The notes below the pieces were generated by a model that saw only the letters and a list, made by a program, of their open reading frames with translations, was not told the origin of the DNA and ran no database searches. DNA of 64,000 bases, taken from NCBI RefSeq assembly GCF_052324685.1, contig NW_027506879.1, positions 1,518,001 to 1,582,000 of the forward strand, in the 5' to 3' direction. Numbering within the stretch: position 1 is the first letter of the stretch; each line of letters opens with the position of its first letter. The translations under genes were made by a program, and so were the position numbers. Below, in pieces: positions 1-12,448 of this stretch. Source of the DNA: Brachyhypopomus gauderio (lineage: Eukaryota; Chordata; Actinopteri; Gymnotiformes; Hypopomidae).

Positions 1-965
1 TTTTTTTCCCAGCAAGATATCTCTTAGTCAAATACCTGAAACCAAGTAATTTTTTTTTACCAGACAGCTAATGTATGCGAAATCACATTCTGTGGACAGA
101 TGACAAACTCGGCTTTGAAATATGAATTGTAGAGGCAACTGCGCATTGACATTGTACATTTTCAAGCCTGGTGATCAAAGGAACATCCTTGCCTCAAAAG
201 ACCTAAAGTTTACCCCATGTTCATGTCATCTCTGGTAGCTCAAAGTGTTGAGCCACATGCTCCCAATTAGAAGCAAAGGGCTGGAGCTACAGGGGTTCAA
301 ATCCCATCTCCACATTTTTTTCCCAGCAAGATATCTATTAGTCAAATACCTGAAACCAAGTAATTTTTTTTACCAGACAGCTAATGTATGCGAAATCACA
401 TTCTGTGGACAGATGAAAAACTCGGCTTTGAAATATAAATTGTAGAGGCAACTGTGCATTGACATAGTACATTTTCAAGCCAGGTGATCAAAGGAACATC
501 CTTGCCTCAAAAGACCTAAAGTTTACCCCATGTTCATGTCATATCAAGTAGCTCAATGTGTTGAGCCACATGCTCCCAATTAGAAGTAAAGGGCAGGAGC
601 TACACTGGTTCAAATCCCACTTCCACCTTTTTTTCTCAGCAAGATATCTCTTAGTCAAATACCTGAAACCAAGTAATTTTTTTACCAGACAGCTAATGTA
701 TGCGAAATCACATTCTGTGGACAGATGACAAACTCGGCTTTGAAATATGAATTGTAGAGGCAACTGCGCATTGACATTGTACATTTTCAAGCCTGGTGAT
801 CAAAGGAACATCCTTGCCTCAAAAGACCTAAAGTTTACCCCATGTTCATGTCATCTCTGGTAGCTCAACGTGTTGAGCCGCATGCTCCCAATTAGAATCA
901 AAGTTCTCGAGCATCGGGGGTTCAAATCCCACCTCCACCTCTTTTTCCCAGCAAGATATCTCTTA

Positions 966-1688
966 AGCCCTATCCGGACGGGATTAGTTTCTCAGGGGGT
1001 CCTGGGGTAATTTTCACTTTTACGGGGGGTCCTCTGTGATTTTAATCCCGTCCGGAACGAGCATGTCCGTGTTTTTCTCAGACGTCCTCAGAGAAAATTA
1101 CAGGCGGAATTACCTACTGTTTTTCGCTGTACTCCGTGGTCGTCTGGTAATTTTAGTCCCGTCCGGATCCACATGTCTGAGTTTATACATGCAGACATCA
1201 CCTCGCGTTTAATAAAACAGCTATATGTCCACTGCCACGCACCGTAGTTACATGTTGGGCGCGCGTTTTCACGGAGATCCACGTAAAGACAGCGGCGAGC
1301 GAAAATGGATTTACTGGATTTTTTAATGGATTTATTTTATTTTATTTAACGGATTTATTTAGCTATTTACATTCATTAGCGATTTTTTATAATGTGTTTT
1401 CTGTATTGGTTTAACAAAATAGCTTAACTTAAACGGAGATCTTAAATGCTGAACTGAACAGTAGTAAAGTTAAAAGTTAAAAAGGAATCATCAGAGTTGG
1501 CAGTGTGACATTATTAAACATGCTATCACGTGACAAGGCGATGTCATGTGACCGAGAAAGCCAAAAACTCACGGGTCCTCCTGTTTTTTCAATTGCTGTC
1601 CGGATGCAAGAGTTTTATCACCGAGTACAAGGGTGAAATATTTTTCACAGACGTCCCCCTGAAAAACTAATCCCGTCCGGATAGGGCT
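966..1688. mobile_element. PIF/Harbinger-like MITE, copy 1
   Basis: A 723-bp element with terminal inverted repeats (agccctatccggacgggatt at the left, its complement at the right end) of about 35 bp. It has no transposase. The left flank is TTA; the right flank keeps only TA of the expected duplication. The core motif tccggacgggatta and its complement occur in both ends and twice more in the left half (near 1050 and 1160), like subterminal transposase-binding repeats. The 3-bp TTA target and the termini suggest PIF/Harbinger, but no transposase is present to prove it. Confidence 0.75.
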
Positions 1689-2313
1689 TAGTCAAATACC
1701 TGAAACCAAGTAATTTTTTTACCAGACAGCTAATGTATGCGAAATCACATTCTGTGGACAGATGAAAAACTCGGCTTTGAAATATAAATTGTAGAGGCAA
1801 CTGCGCATTGACATTGTACATTTTCAAGCCTGGTGATCAAAGGAACATCCTTGCCTCAAAAGACCTAAAGTTTACCCCATATTCATGTCATCTCTGGTAG
1901 CTCAACATGTTGATCCACATGCTCCCAATCAGAATCAAAGGTCTCAAGCAACAGGGGTTCAAGTCCCATCTCCACATTTTTTTCCCAGCAAGATATCTAT
2001 TAGTCAAATACCTGAAACCAAGTAATTTTTTTTACCAGACAGCTAATGTATGCAAAATCACATTCTGTGGACAGATGAAAAACTCGGCTTTGAAATATAA
2101 ATTGTAGAGGCAACTGCGCATTGACATAGTACATTTTCAAGCCAGGTGATCAAAGGAACATCCTTGCCTCAAAAGACCTAAAGTTTACCCCATGTTCATG
2201 TCATATCAAGTAGCTCAATGTGTTTATCCACATGCTCCCAATTATAAGTAAAGGGCAGGAGCTACACTGGTTCAAATCCCACTTCCACCTTTTTTTCTCA
2301 GCAAGATATCTTA

Positions 2314-3036
2314 AGCCCTATCCGGACGGGATTAGTTTCTCAGGGGGTCCTGGGGTAATTTTCTCTTTTACGGGGGGTCCTCTGTGATTTTAATCCCGTC
2401 CGGAACGAGCATGTCCGTGTTTTTCTCAGACGTCCTCAGAGAAAATTACAGGCGGAATTACCTACTGTTTTTCGCTGTACTCCGTGGTCGTCTGGTAATT
2501 TTAGTCCCGTCCGGATCCACATGTCTGAGTTTATACATGCAGACATCACCTCGCGTTTAATAAAACAGCTATATGTCCACTGCCACGCACCGTAGTTACA
2601 CGTTGGGCGCGCGTTTTCACGGAGATCCACGTAAAGACAGCGGCGAGCGAAAATGGATTTACTGGATTTTTTAATGGATTTATTTTATTTTATTTAACGG
2701 ATTTATTTAGCTATTTACATTCATTAGCGATTTTTTATAATGTGTTTCCTGTATTGGTTTAACAAAATAGCTTAACTTAAACAGAGATCTTAAATGCTGA
2801 ACTGAACAGTAGTAAAGTTAAAAGTTAAAAAGGAATCATCAGAGTTGGCAGTGTGACATTATTAAACATGCTATCACGTGACAAGGCGATGTCATGTGAC
2901 CGAGAAAGCCAAAAACTCACGGGTCCTCCTGTTTTTTCAATTGCTGTCCGGATGCAAGAGTTTTATCACTGAGTACAAGGGTGAAATATTTTTCACAGAC
3001 GTCCCCCTGAAAAACTAATCCCGTCCGGATAGGGCT
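2314..3036. mobile_element. PIF/Harbinger-like MITE, copy 2
   Basis: Same 723-bp element as copy 1 with a few substitutions, but at a slightly different monomer position. Here the target duplication is complete: gatatcTTA before and TTAgtcaaat after. This shows an independent insertion event and fixes the element ends. Confidence 0.78.
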
Positions 3037-3550
3037 TTAGTCAAATACCTGAAACCAAGTAATTTTTTTACCAGACAGCTAATGTATGCGAAATCACATT
3101 CTGTGGACAGATGACAAACTCGGCTTTGAAATATGAATTGTAGAGGCAACTGCGCATTGACATTGTACATTTTCAAGCCTGGTGATCAAAGGAACATCCT
3201 TGCCTCAAAAGACCTAAAGTTTACCCCATGTTCATGTGATCTCTCGTAGCTCAACGTGTTGAGCCACATGCTCCCAATTAGAATCAAAGGTCTAGAGCAT
3301 CCGGAGTTCAAATCCCACTTCCACCTTTTTTTCCCAGCAAGATATCTCTTAGTCAAATACCTGAAACCAAGTAATTTTTTTTACCAGACAGCTAATGTAT
3401 GCGAAATCACATTCTGTGGACAGATGAAAAACTCGGCTTTGAAATATAAATTGTAGAGGCAACTGCGCATTGACATTGTACATTTTCAAGCCTGGTGATC
3501 AAAGGAACATCCTTGCCTCAAAAGACCTAAAGTTTACCCCATGTTCATGT

Positions 3551-3645
3551 CATCTCTCGTAGCTCAACGTGTTGAGCCACATGCTCCCAATTAGAATCAA
3601 AGGTCTCGTGCATCAGGGGTTCAAATCCCACTTCCACCTTTTTTT
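3551..3645 (+). other. Representative tRNA-like Pol III module of one satellite monomer
   Basis: Shown for one monomer; the same module recurs in nearly all. An A-box-like sequence (tagctcaacgtg, 3560-3571) lies inside a hairpin resembling a D-arm (gctc..gagc). A B-box that matches the GGTTCRANNCC consensus (ggttcaaatcc, 3618-3628) lies 58 bp downstream in a T-arm-like hairpin with a ttcaaat loop. The module ends in ccacc plus seven Ts (3639-3645), the form of a Pol III terminator. Acceptor and anticodon stems do not pair well, so it is not a functional tRNA gene. The most likely origin is a tRNA or tRNA-derived SINE head. Transcription is inferred only. Confidence 0.6.
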
Positions 3646-4862
3646 CCCAGCAAGATATCTCTTAGTCAAATACCTGAAACCAAGTAATTTTTTTTACCAG
3701 ACAGCTAATGTATGCGAAATCACATTCTGTGGACAGATGAAAAACTCGGCTTTGAAATATAAATTGTAGAGGCAACTGCGCATTGACATTGTACATTTTC
3801 AAGCCTGGTGATCAAAGGAACATCCTTGCCTCAAAAGACCTAAAGTTTACCCCATGTTCATGTCATCTCTCGTAGCTCAACGTGTTGAGCCACATGCTCC
3901 CAATTAGAATCAAAGGTCTCGTGCATCAGGGGTTCAAATCCCACTTCCACCTTTTTTTCCCAGCAAGATATCTCTTAGTCAAATACCTGAAACCAAGTAA
4001 TTTTTTTTACCAGACAGCTAATGTATTCGAAATCACATTCTGTGGACAGATGACAAACTGGGCTTTGAATTATGAATTGTAGAGGCCACTGCGCATTGAC
4101 ATTGTACATTTTCAAGCCAGCTGATCAAAGGAACATCCTTGCCTCAAAAGACCTAAAGTTTACCCCATGTTCATGTCATCTCAGGTAGCTCAAAGTGTTG
4201 AGCCACATGCTCCCAAATAGAAGCAAAAGGCACAAGCTACAGGGGTTCAAATCCCACGTCCACCTATTTTTCCCAGCAAAATATCTCTTAGTCAAATACC
4301 TGAAACCTAGTACTTTTTTTTACCAGACAGCTAATGTATGCGAAATCACATTCTGTGGACAGGTGAAAAACTCGGCTTTGAAATATAAATTGTAGAGGCA
4401 ACTGCGCATTGACATTGTACATTTTCAAGCCTGGTGATCAAAGGAACATCCTTGCCTCAAAAGACCTAAAGTTTACCACGTATTCATGTCATCTCTGGTA
4501 GCTCAACGTGTTGAGCCACATGCACCCAATTAGAAGCAAAGGTCTAGAGCATCCGGGGTTCAAATCCCACTTCCACCTTTTTTTCCCAGCAAGATATCTC
4601 TTAGTCAAATACCTGAAACCAAGTAATTTTTTTTACCAGACAGCTAAAGTATGCAAAATCACATTCTGTGGACAGATGACAAACTCGGCTTTGAAATATG
4701 AATTGTAGAGGCAACTGCGCATTGACATTGTACATTTTCAAGCCTGGTGATCAAAGGAACATCCTTGCCTCAAAAGACCTAAAGTTTACCCCATGTTCAT
4801 GTCATCTCTCGTAGCTCAACGTGTTGAGCCACATGCTCCCAATTAGAATCAAAGGTCTAGAG

Positions 4863-5210
4863 CAGGGGTAATCAATTAAATCTTTCCGCGGTCCATTTTT
4901 GGCAGATAGCTCAGACCTTAGGTCCGGGTCCGCGGTGGCGAGCGAAAGGAAAGTTGTTGAGCGGGGGGGGGGGGGGGGGGGGGGGGGGGGTGGCGAACGA
5001 AAGTTGTTGAGCGGGGGGGGCGAACGTAACACTCAAATGGGTGGTGATCGTAACGTCTGAAAATAAATTCTCCGGTTTAAAATATAGTCTCCCGTTAAAA
5101 TTGTTTTGGCATTTGGGTCCGTATCCAGTTAATCAGGAATGTGATTGGGTCCGGACAGGACGGCGTTCGGGTCCGGATCCGGACCGCGGTCCGCCATTTG
5201 GTGATACCTG
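4863..5210. mobile_element. hAT-type MITE inside a satellite monomer
   Basis: A 348-bp insertion flanked by a perfect 8-bp duplication gtctagag (4855-4862 and 5211-5218). Ends read caggggtaatcaatt and, on the complement of the right end, caggtatcaccaaat, with a shared accgcggtcc block further in. An 8-bp target and CAG ends are the hAT signature. It contains a run of more than 20 G residues near 4964-4990 and two related gtggcgaacgaaag blocks. It has no coding capacity. A related gtggcgaac sequence occurs near 44283. Confidence 0.85.
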
Positions 5211-8200
5211 GTCTAGAGCATCCGGGGTTCAAATCCCACTTCCACCTTTTTTTCCCAGCAAGATATCTCTTAGTCAAATACCTGAAACCAAGTAATTTTT
5301 TTTACCAGACAGCTAATGTATGCGAAATCACATTCTGTGGACAGATGACAAACTGGGCTTTGAATTATGAATTGTAGAGGCCACTGCGCATTGACATTGT
5401 ACATTTTCAAGCCAGGTGATCAAAGGAACATCCTTGCCTCAAAAGACCTAAAGTTTACCCCATGTTCACATCATCTCTGGTAGCTCAATGTGTTGAGCCA
5501 TATGCTCCAATTAGAAGCAAAGGGCTGGAGCTACAGGGGTTCAAATCCCACTTCCACCTTTTTTTCCCAGCAAGATATCTCTTAGTCAAATACCTGAAAC
5601 CAAGTAATTTTTTTTTACCAGACAGCTAATGTATGCGAAATCACATTCTGTGGACAGATGACAAACTCGGCTTTGAAATATGAATTGTAGAGGCAACTGC
5701 GCATTGACATTGTACATTTTCAAGCCTGGTGATCAAAGGAACATCCTTGCCTCAAAAGACCTAAAGTTTACCACATGTTCATGTCATCTCTGGTAGCTCA
5801 AAGTGTTGAGCCACATGCTCCCAATTAGAAGCAAAGGGCTGGAGCTACAGGGGTTCAAATCCCATCTCCACATTTTTTTCCCAGCAAGATATCTATTAGT
5901 CAAATACCTGAAACCAAGTAATTTTTTTTTACCAGACAGCTAATGTATGCGAAATCACATTCTGTGGACAGATGAAAAACTCGGCTTTGAAATATAAATT
6001 GTAGAGGCAACTGCGCATTGACATAGTACATTTTCAAGCCAGGTGATCAAAGGAACATCCTTGCCTCAAAAGACCTAAAGTTTACCCCATGTTCATGTCA
6101 TATCAAGTAGCTCAATGTGTTGAGCCACATGCTCCCAATTAGAAGTAAAGGGCAGGAGCTACACTGGTTCAAATCCCACTTCCACCTTTTTTTCTCAGCA
6201 AGATATCTCTTAGTCAAATACCTGAAACCAAGTAATTTTTTTACCAGACAGCTAATGTATGCGAAATCACATTCTGTGGACAGATGAAAAACTCGGCTTT
6301 GAAATATAAATTGTAGAGGCAACTGCGCATTGACATAGTACATTTTCAAGCCAGGTGATCAAAGGAACATCCTTGCCTCAAAAGACCTAAAGTTTACCCC
6401 ATGTTCATGTCATATCAAGTAGCTCAATGTGTTGAGCCACATGCTCCCAATTAGAAGTAAAGGGCAGGAGCTACACTGGTTCAAATCCCACTTCCACCTT
6501 TTTTTCTCAGCAAGATATCTCTTAGTCAAATACCTGAAACCAAGTAATTTTTTTACCAGACAGCTAATGTATGCGAAATCACATTCTGTGGACAGATGAC
6601 AAACTCGGCTTTGAAATATGAATTGTAGAGGCAACTGCGCATTGACATTGTACATTTTCAAGCCTGGTGATCAAAGGAACATCCTTGCCTCAAAAGACCT
6701 AAAGTTTACCCCATGTTCATGTCATCTCTCGTAGCTCAACGTGTTGAGCCACATGCTCCCAATTAGAATCAAAGGTCTAGAGCATCCGGGGTTCAAATCC
6801 CACTTCCACCTTTTTTTCCCAGCAAGATATCTCTTAGTCAAATACCTGAAACCAAGTAATTTTTTTTACCAGACAGCTAATGTATGCGAAATCACATTCT
6901 GTGGACAGATGACAAACTCGGCTTTGAAATATGAATTGTAGAGGCAACTGCGCATTGACATTGTACATTTTCAAGCCTGGTGATCAAAGGAACATCCTTG
7001 CCTCAAAAGACCTAAAGTTTACCCCATGTTCATGTCATCTCTCGTAGCTCAACGTGTTGAGCCACATGCTCCCAATTAGATTCAAAGGTCTTGAGCATCA
7101 GGGGTTCAAATCCCACTTCCACCTTTTTTTTCCCAGCAAGATATCTCTTAGTCAAATACCTGAAACCAAGTAATTTTTTTTACCAGACAGCTAATGTATT
7201 CGAAATCACATTCTGTGGACAGATGACAAACTGGGCTTTGAATTATGAATTGTAGAGGCCACTGTGCATTGACATTGTACATTTTCAAGCCAGCTGATCA
7301 AAGGAACATCCTTGCCTCAAAAGACCTAAAGTTTACCACATGTTCATGTCATATCAAGTAGCTCAATGTGTTTAGCCACATGCTCCCAATTAGAAGTAAA
7401 GGGCAAGAGCTACACTGGTTCAAATCCCACTTCCACCTTTTTTTCTCAGCAAGATATCTTAGTCAAATACCTGAAACCAAGTAATTTTTTTTTACAAGAC
7501 AGCTAATGTATGCGAAATCACATTCTGTGGACAGATGACAAACTCGGCTTTGAAATATGAATTGTAGAGGCAACTGCACATTGACATTGTACATTTTCAA
7601 GCCTGGTGATCAAAGGAACATCCTTGCCTCAAAAGACCTAAAGTTTACCACGTATTCATGTCATCTCTGGTAGCTCAACGTGTTGAGCCACATGCACCCA
7701 ATTAGAAGCAAAGGTCTAGAGCATCCGGGGTTCAAATCCCACTTCCACCTTTTTTTCCCAGCAAGATATCTCTTAGTCAAATACCTGAAACCAAGTAATT
7801 TTTTTTTACCAGACAGCTAATGTATGCGAAATCACATTCTGTGGACAGATGACAAACTCGGCTTTGAAATATGAATTGTAGAGGCAACTGCGCATTGACA
7901 TTGTACATTTTCAAGCCTGGTGATCAAAGGAACATCCTTGCCTCAAAAGACCTAAAGTTTACCCCATGTTCATGTCATCTCTGGTAGCTCAAAGTGTTGA
8001 GCCACATGCTCCCAATTAGAAGCAAAGGGCTGGAGCTACAGGGGTTCAAATCCCATCTCCACATTTTTTTCCCAGCAAGATATCTATTAGTCAAATACCT
8101 GAAACCAAGTAATTTTTTTTTACCAGACAGCTAATGTATGCGAAATCACATTCTGTGGACAGATGAAAAACTCGGCTTTGAAATATAAATTGTAGAGGCA

Positions 8201-8715
8201 ACTGCGCATTGACATAGTACATTTTCAAGCCAGGTGATCAAAGGAACATCCTTGCCTCAAAAGACCTAAAGTTTACCCCATGTTCATGTCATATCAAGTA
8301 GCTCAATGTGTTGAGCCACATGCTCCCAATTAGAAGTAAAGGGCAGGAGCTACACTGGTTCAAATCCCACTTCCACCTTTTTTTCTCAGCAAGATATCTC
8401 TTAGTCAAATACCTGAAACCAAGTAATTTTTTTACCAGACAGCTAATGTATGCGAAATCACATTCTGTGGACAGATGACAAACTCGGCTTTGAAATATGA
8501 ATTGTAGAGGCAACTGCGCATTGACATTGTACATTTTCAAGCCTGGTGATCAAAGGAACATCCTTGCCTCAAAAGACCTAAAGTTTACCCCATGTTCATG
8601 TCATCTCTGGTAGCTCAACGTGTTGAGCCGCATGCTCCCAATTAGAATCAAAGTTCTCGAGCATCAGGGGTTCAAATCCCACCTCCACCTCTTTTTCCCA
8701 GCAAGATATCTCTTA

Positions 8716-9438
8716 AGCCCTATCCGGACGGGATTAGTTTCTCAGGGGGTCCTGGGGTAATTTTCACTTTTACGGGGGGTCCTCTGTGATTTTAATCCCG
8801 TCCGGAACGAGCATGTCCGTGTTTTTCTCAGACGTCCTCAGAGAAAATTACAGGCGGAATTACCTACTGTTTTTCGCTGTACTCCGTGGTCGTCTGGTAA
8901 TTTTAGTCCCGTCCGGATCCACATGTCTGAGTTTATACATGCAGACATCACCTCGCGTTTAATAAAACAGCTATATGTCCACTGCCACGCACCGTAGTTA
9001 CATGTTGGGCGCGCGTTTTCACGGAGATCCACGTAAAGACAGCGGCGAGCGAAAATGGATTTACTGGATTTTTTAATGGATTTATTTTATTTTATTTAAC
9101 GGATTTATTTAGCTATTTACATTCATTAGCAATTTTTTATAATGTGTTTTCTGTATTGGTTTAACAAAATAGCTTAACTTAAACGGAGATCTTAAATGCT
9201 GAACTGAACAGTAGTAAAGTTAAAAGTTAAAAAGGAATCATCAGAGTTGGCAGTGTGACATTATTAAACATGCTATCACGTGACAAGGCGATGTCATGTG
9301 ACCGAGAAAGCCAAAAACTCACGGGTCCTCCTGTTTTTTCAATTGCTGTCCGGATGCAAGAGTTTTATCACCGAGTACAAGGGTGAAATATTTTTCACAG
9401 ACGTCCCCCTGAAAAACTAATCCCGTCCGGATAGGGCT
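8716..9438. mobile_element. PIF/Harbinger-like MITE, copy 3 (amplified with satellite)
   Basis: Nearly identical to copy 1, with the same junctions on both sides, exactly 7750 bp away. It was therefore copied with the surrounding satellite, not inserted anew. Confidence 0.78.
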
Positions 9439-10377
9439 TAGTCAAATACCTGAAACCAAGTAATTTTTTTACCAGACAGCTAATGTATGCGAAATCACAT
9501 TCTGTGGACAGATGAAAAACTCGGCTTTGAAATATAAATTGTAGAGGCAACTGCGCATTGACATTGTACATTTTCAAGCCTGGTGATCAAAGGAACATCC
9601 TTGCCTCAAAAGACCTAAAGTTTACCCCAGATTCATGTCATCTCTGGTAGCTCAACATGTTGATCCACATGCTCCCAATCAGAATCAAAGGTCTCAAGCA
9701 ACAGGGGTTCAAGTCCCATCTCCACATTTTTTTCCCAGCAAGATATCTATTAGTCAAATACCTGAAACCAAGTAATTTTTTTTACCAGACAGCTAATGTA
9801 TGCAAAATCACATTCTGTGGACAGATGAAAAACTCGGCTTTGAAATATAAATTGTAGAGGCAACTGCGCATTGACATAGTACATTTTCAAGCCAGGTGAT
9901 CAAAGGAACATCCTTGCCTCAAAAGACCTAAAGTTTACCCCATGTTCATGTCATATCAAGTAGCTCAATGTGTTGAGCCACATGCTCCCAATTAGAAGTA
10001 AAGGGCAGGAGCTACACTGGTTCAAATCCCACTTCCACCTTTTTTTCTCAGCAAGATATCTCTTAGTCAAATACCTGAAACCAAGTAATTTTTTTACCAG
10101 ACAGCTAATGTATGCGAAATCACATTCTGTGGACAGATGACAAACTCGGCTTTGAAATATGAATTGTAGAGGCAACTGCGCATTGACATTGTACATTTTC
10201 AAGCCTGGTGATCAAAGGAACATCCTTGCCTCAAAAGACCTAAAGTTTACCCCATGTTCATGTCATCTCTGGTAGCTCAACGTGTTGAGCCGCATGCTCC
10301 CAATTAGAATCAAAGTTCTCGAGCATCAGGGGTTCAAATCCCACCTCCACCTCTTTTTCCCAGCAAGATATCTCTTA

Positions 10378-11100
10378 AGCCCTATCCGGACGGGATTAGT
10401 TTCTCAGGGGGTCCTGGGGTAATTTTCACTTTTACGGGGGGTCCTCTGTGATTTTAATCCCGTCCGGAACGAGCATGTCCGTGTTTTTCTCAGACGTCCT
10501 CAGAGAAAATTACAGGCGGAATTACCTACTGTTTTTCGCTGTACTCCGTGGTCGTCTGGTAATTTTAGTCCCGTCCGGATCCACATGTCTGAGTTTATAC
10601 ATGCAGACATCACCTCGCGTTTAATAAAACAGCTATATGTCCACTGCCACGCACCGTAGTTACATGTTGGGCGCGCGTTTTCACGGAGATCCACGTAAAG
10701 ACAGCGGCGAGCGAAAATGGATTTACTGGATTTTTTAATGGATTTATTTTATTTTATTTAACGGATTTATTTAGCTATTTACATTCATTAGCAATTTTTT
10801 ATAATGTGTTTTCTGTATTGGTTTAACAAAATAGCTTAACTTAAACGGAGATCTTAAATGCTGAACTGAACAGTAGTAAAGTTAAAAGTTAAAAAGGAAT
10901 CATCAGAGTTGGCAGTGTGACATTATTAAACATGCTATCACGTGACAAGGCGATGTCATGTGACCGAGAAAGCCAAAAACTCACGGGTCCTCCTGTTTTT
11001 TCAATTGCTGTCCGGATGCAAGAGTTTTATCACCGAGTACAAGGGTGAAATATTTTTCACAGACGTCCCCCTGAAAAACTAATCCCGTCCGGATAGGGCT
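10378..11100. mobile_element. PIF/Harbinger-like MITE, copy 4 (amplified with satellite)
   Basis: Same junctions as copies 1 and 3, and 1662 bp from copy 3. This spacing equals three 313-bp monomers plus the 723-bp element, so the MITE is part of a higher-order repeat unit. Confidence 0.78.
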
Positions 11101-11725
11101 TAGTCAAATACCTGAAACCAAGTAATTTTTTTACCAGACAGCTAATGTATGCGAAATCACATTCTGTGGACAGATGAAAAACTCGGCTTTGAAATATAAA
11201 TTGTAGAGGCAACTGCGCATTGACATTGTACATTTTCAAGCCTGGTGATCAAAGGAACATCCTTGCCTCAAAAGACCTAAAGTTTACCCCAGATTCATGT
11301 CATCTCTGGTAGCTCAACATGTTGATCCACATGCTCCCAATCAGAATCAAAGGTCTCAAGCAACAGGGGTTCAAGTCCCATCTCCACATTTTTTTCCCAG
11401 CAAGATATCTATTAGTCAAATACCTGAAACCAAGTAATTTTTTTTACCAGACAGCTAATGTATGCAAAATCACATTCTGTGGACAGATGAAAAACTCGGC
11501 TTTGAAATATAAATTGTAGAGGCAACTGCGCATTGACATAGTACATTTTCAAGCCAGGTGATCAAAGGAACATCCTTGCCTCAAAAGACCTAAAGTTTAC
11601 CCCATGTTCATGTCATATCAAGTAGCTCAATGTGTTTATCCACATGCTCCCAATTATAAGTAAAGGGCAGGAGCTACACTGGTTCAAATCCCACTTCCAC
11701 CTTTTTTTCTCAGCAAGATATCTTA

Positions 11726-12448
11726 AGCCCTATCCGGACGGGATTAGTTTCTCAGGGGGTCCTGGGGTAATTTTCTCTTTTACGGGGGGTCCTCTGTGAT
11801 TTTAATCCCGTCCGGAACGAGCATGTCCGTGTTTTTCTCAGACGTCCTCAGAGAAAATTACAGGCGGAATTACCTACTGTTTTTCGCTGTACTCCGTGGT
11901 CGTCTGGTAATTTTAGTCCCGTCCGGATCCACATGTCTGAGTTTATACATGCAGACATCACCTCGCGTTTAATAAAACAGCTATATGTCCACTGCCACGC
12001 ACCGTAGTTACACGTTGGGCGCGCGTTTTCACGGAGATCCACGTAAAGACAGCGGTGAGCGAAAATGGATTTACTGGATTTTTTAATGGATTTATTTTAT
12101 TTTATTTAACGGATTTATTTAGCTATTTACATTCATTAGCGATTTTTTATAATGTGTTTCCTGTATTGGTTTAACAAAATAGCTTAACTTAAACGGAGAT
12201 CTTAAATGCTGAACTGAACAGTAGTAAAGTTAAAAGTTAAAAAGGAATCATCAGAGTTGGCAGTGTGACATTATTAAACATGCTATCACGTGACAAGGCG
12301 ATGTCATGTGACCGAGAAAGCCAAAAACTCACGGGTCCTCCTGTTTTTTCAATTGCTGTCCGGATGCAAGAGTTTTATCACTGAGTACAAGGGTGAAATA
12401 TTTTTCACAGACGTCCCCCTGAAAAACTAATCCTGTCCGGATAGGGCT
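11726..12448. mobile_element. PIF/Harbinger-like MITE, copy 5 (amplified with satellite)
   Basis: Shares the TTA-flanked junctions of copy 2 and lies 9412 bp (7750 plus 1662) from it. Copied together with the neighbouring monomers. Confidence 0.78.

Larger units (their letters stand above)
7751..12448. repeat. Higher-order repeat block duplicating 1-3036
   Basis: The stretch starting at 7751 repeats the stretch starting at 1 almost base for base (constant offset 7750). It contains one extra 1662-bp unit (three monomers plus a MITE), visible as the near-identical blocks 8289-9857 and 9951-11519. Then the offset becomes 9412 up to 12448. This is direct evidence of segmental and tandem amplification on top of the 313-bp period. 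Confidence 0.85.

Noticed and set aside
3551..3645. Functional tRNA gene call
   Set aside because: A and B boxes are good, but the acceptor and anticodon stems do not pair, so it is only tRNA-like.
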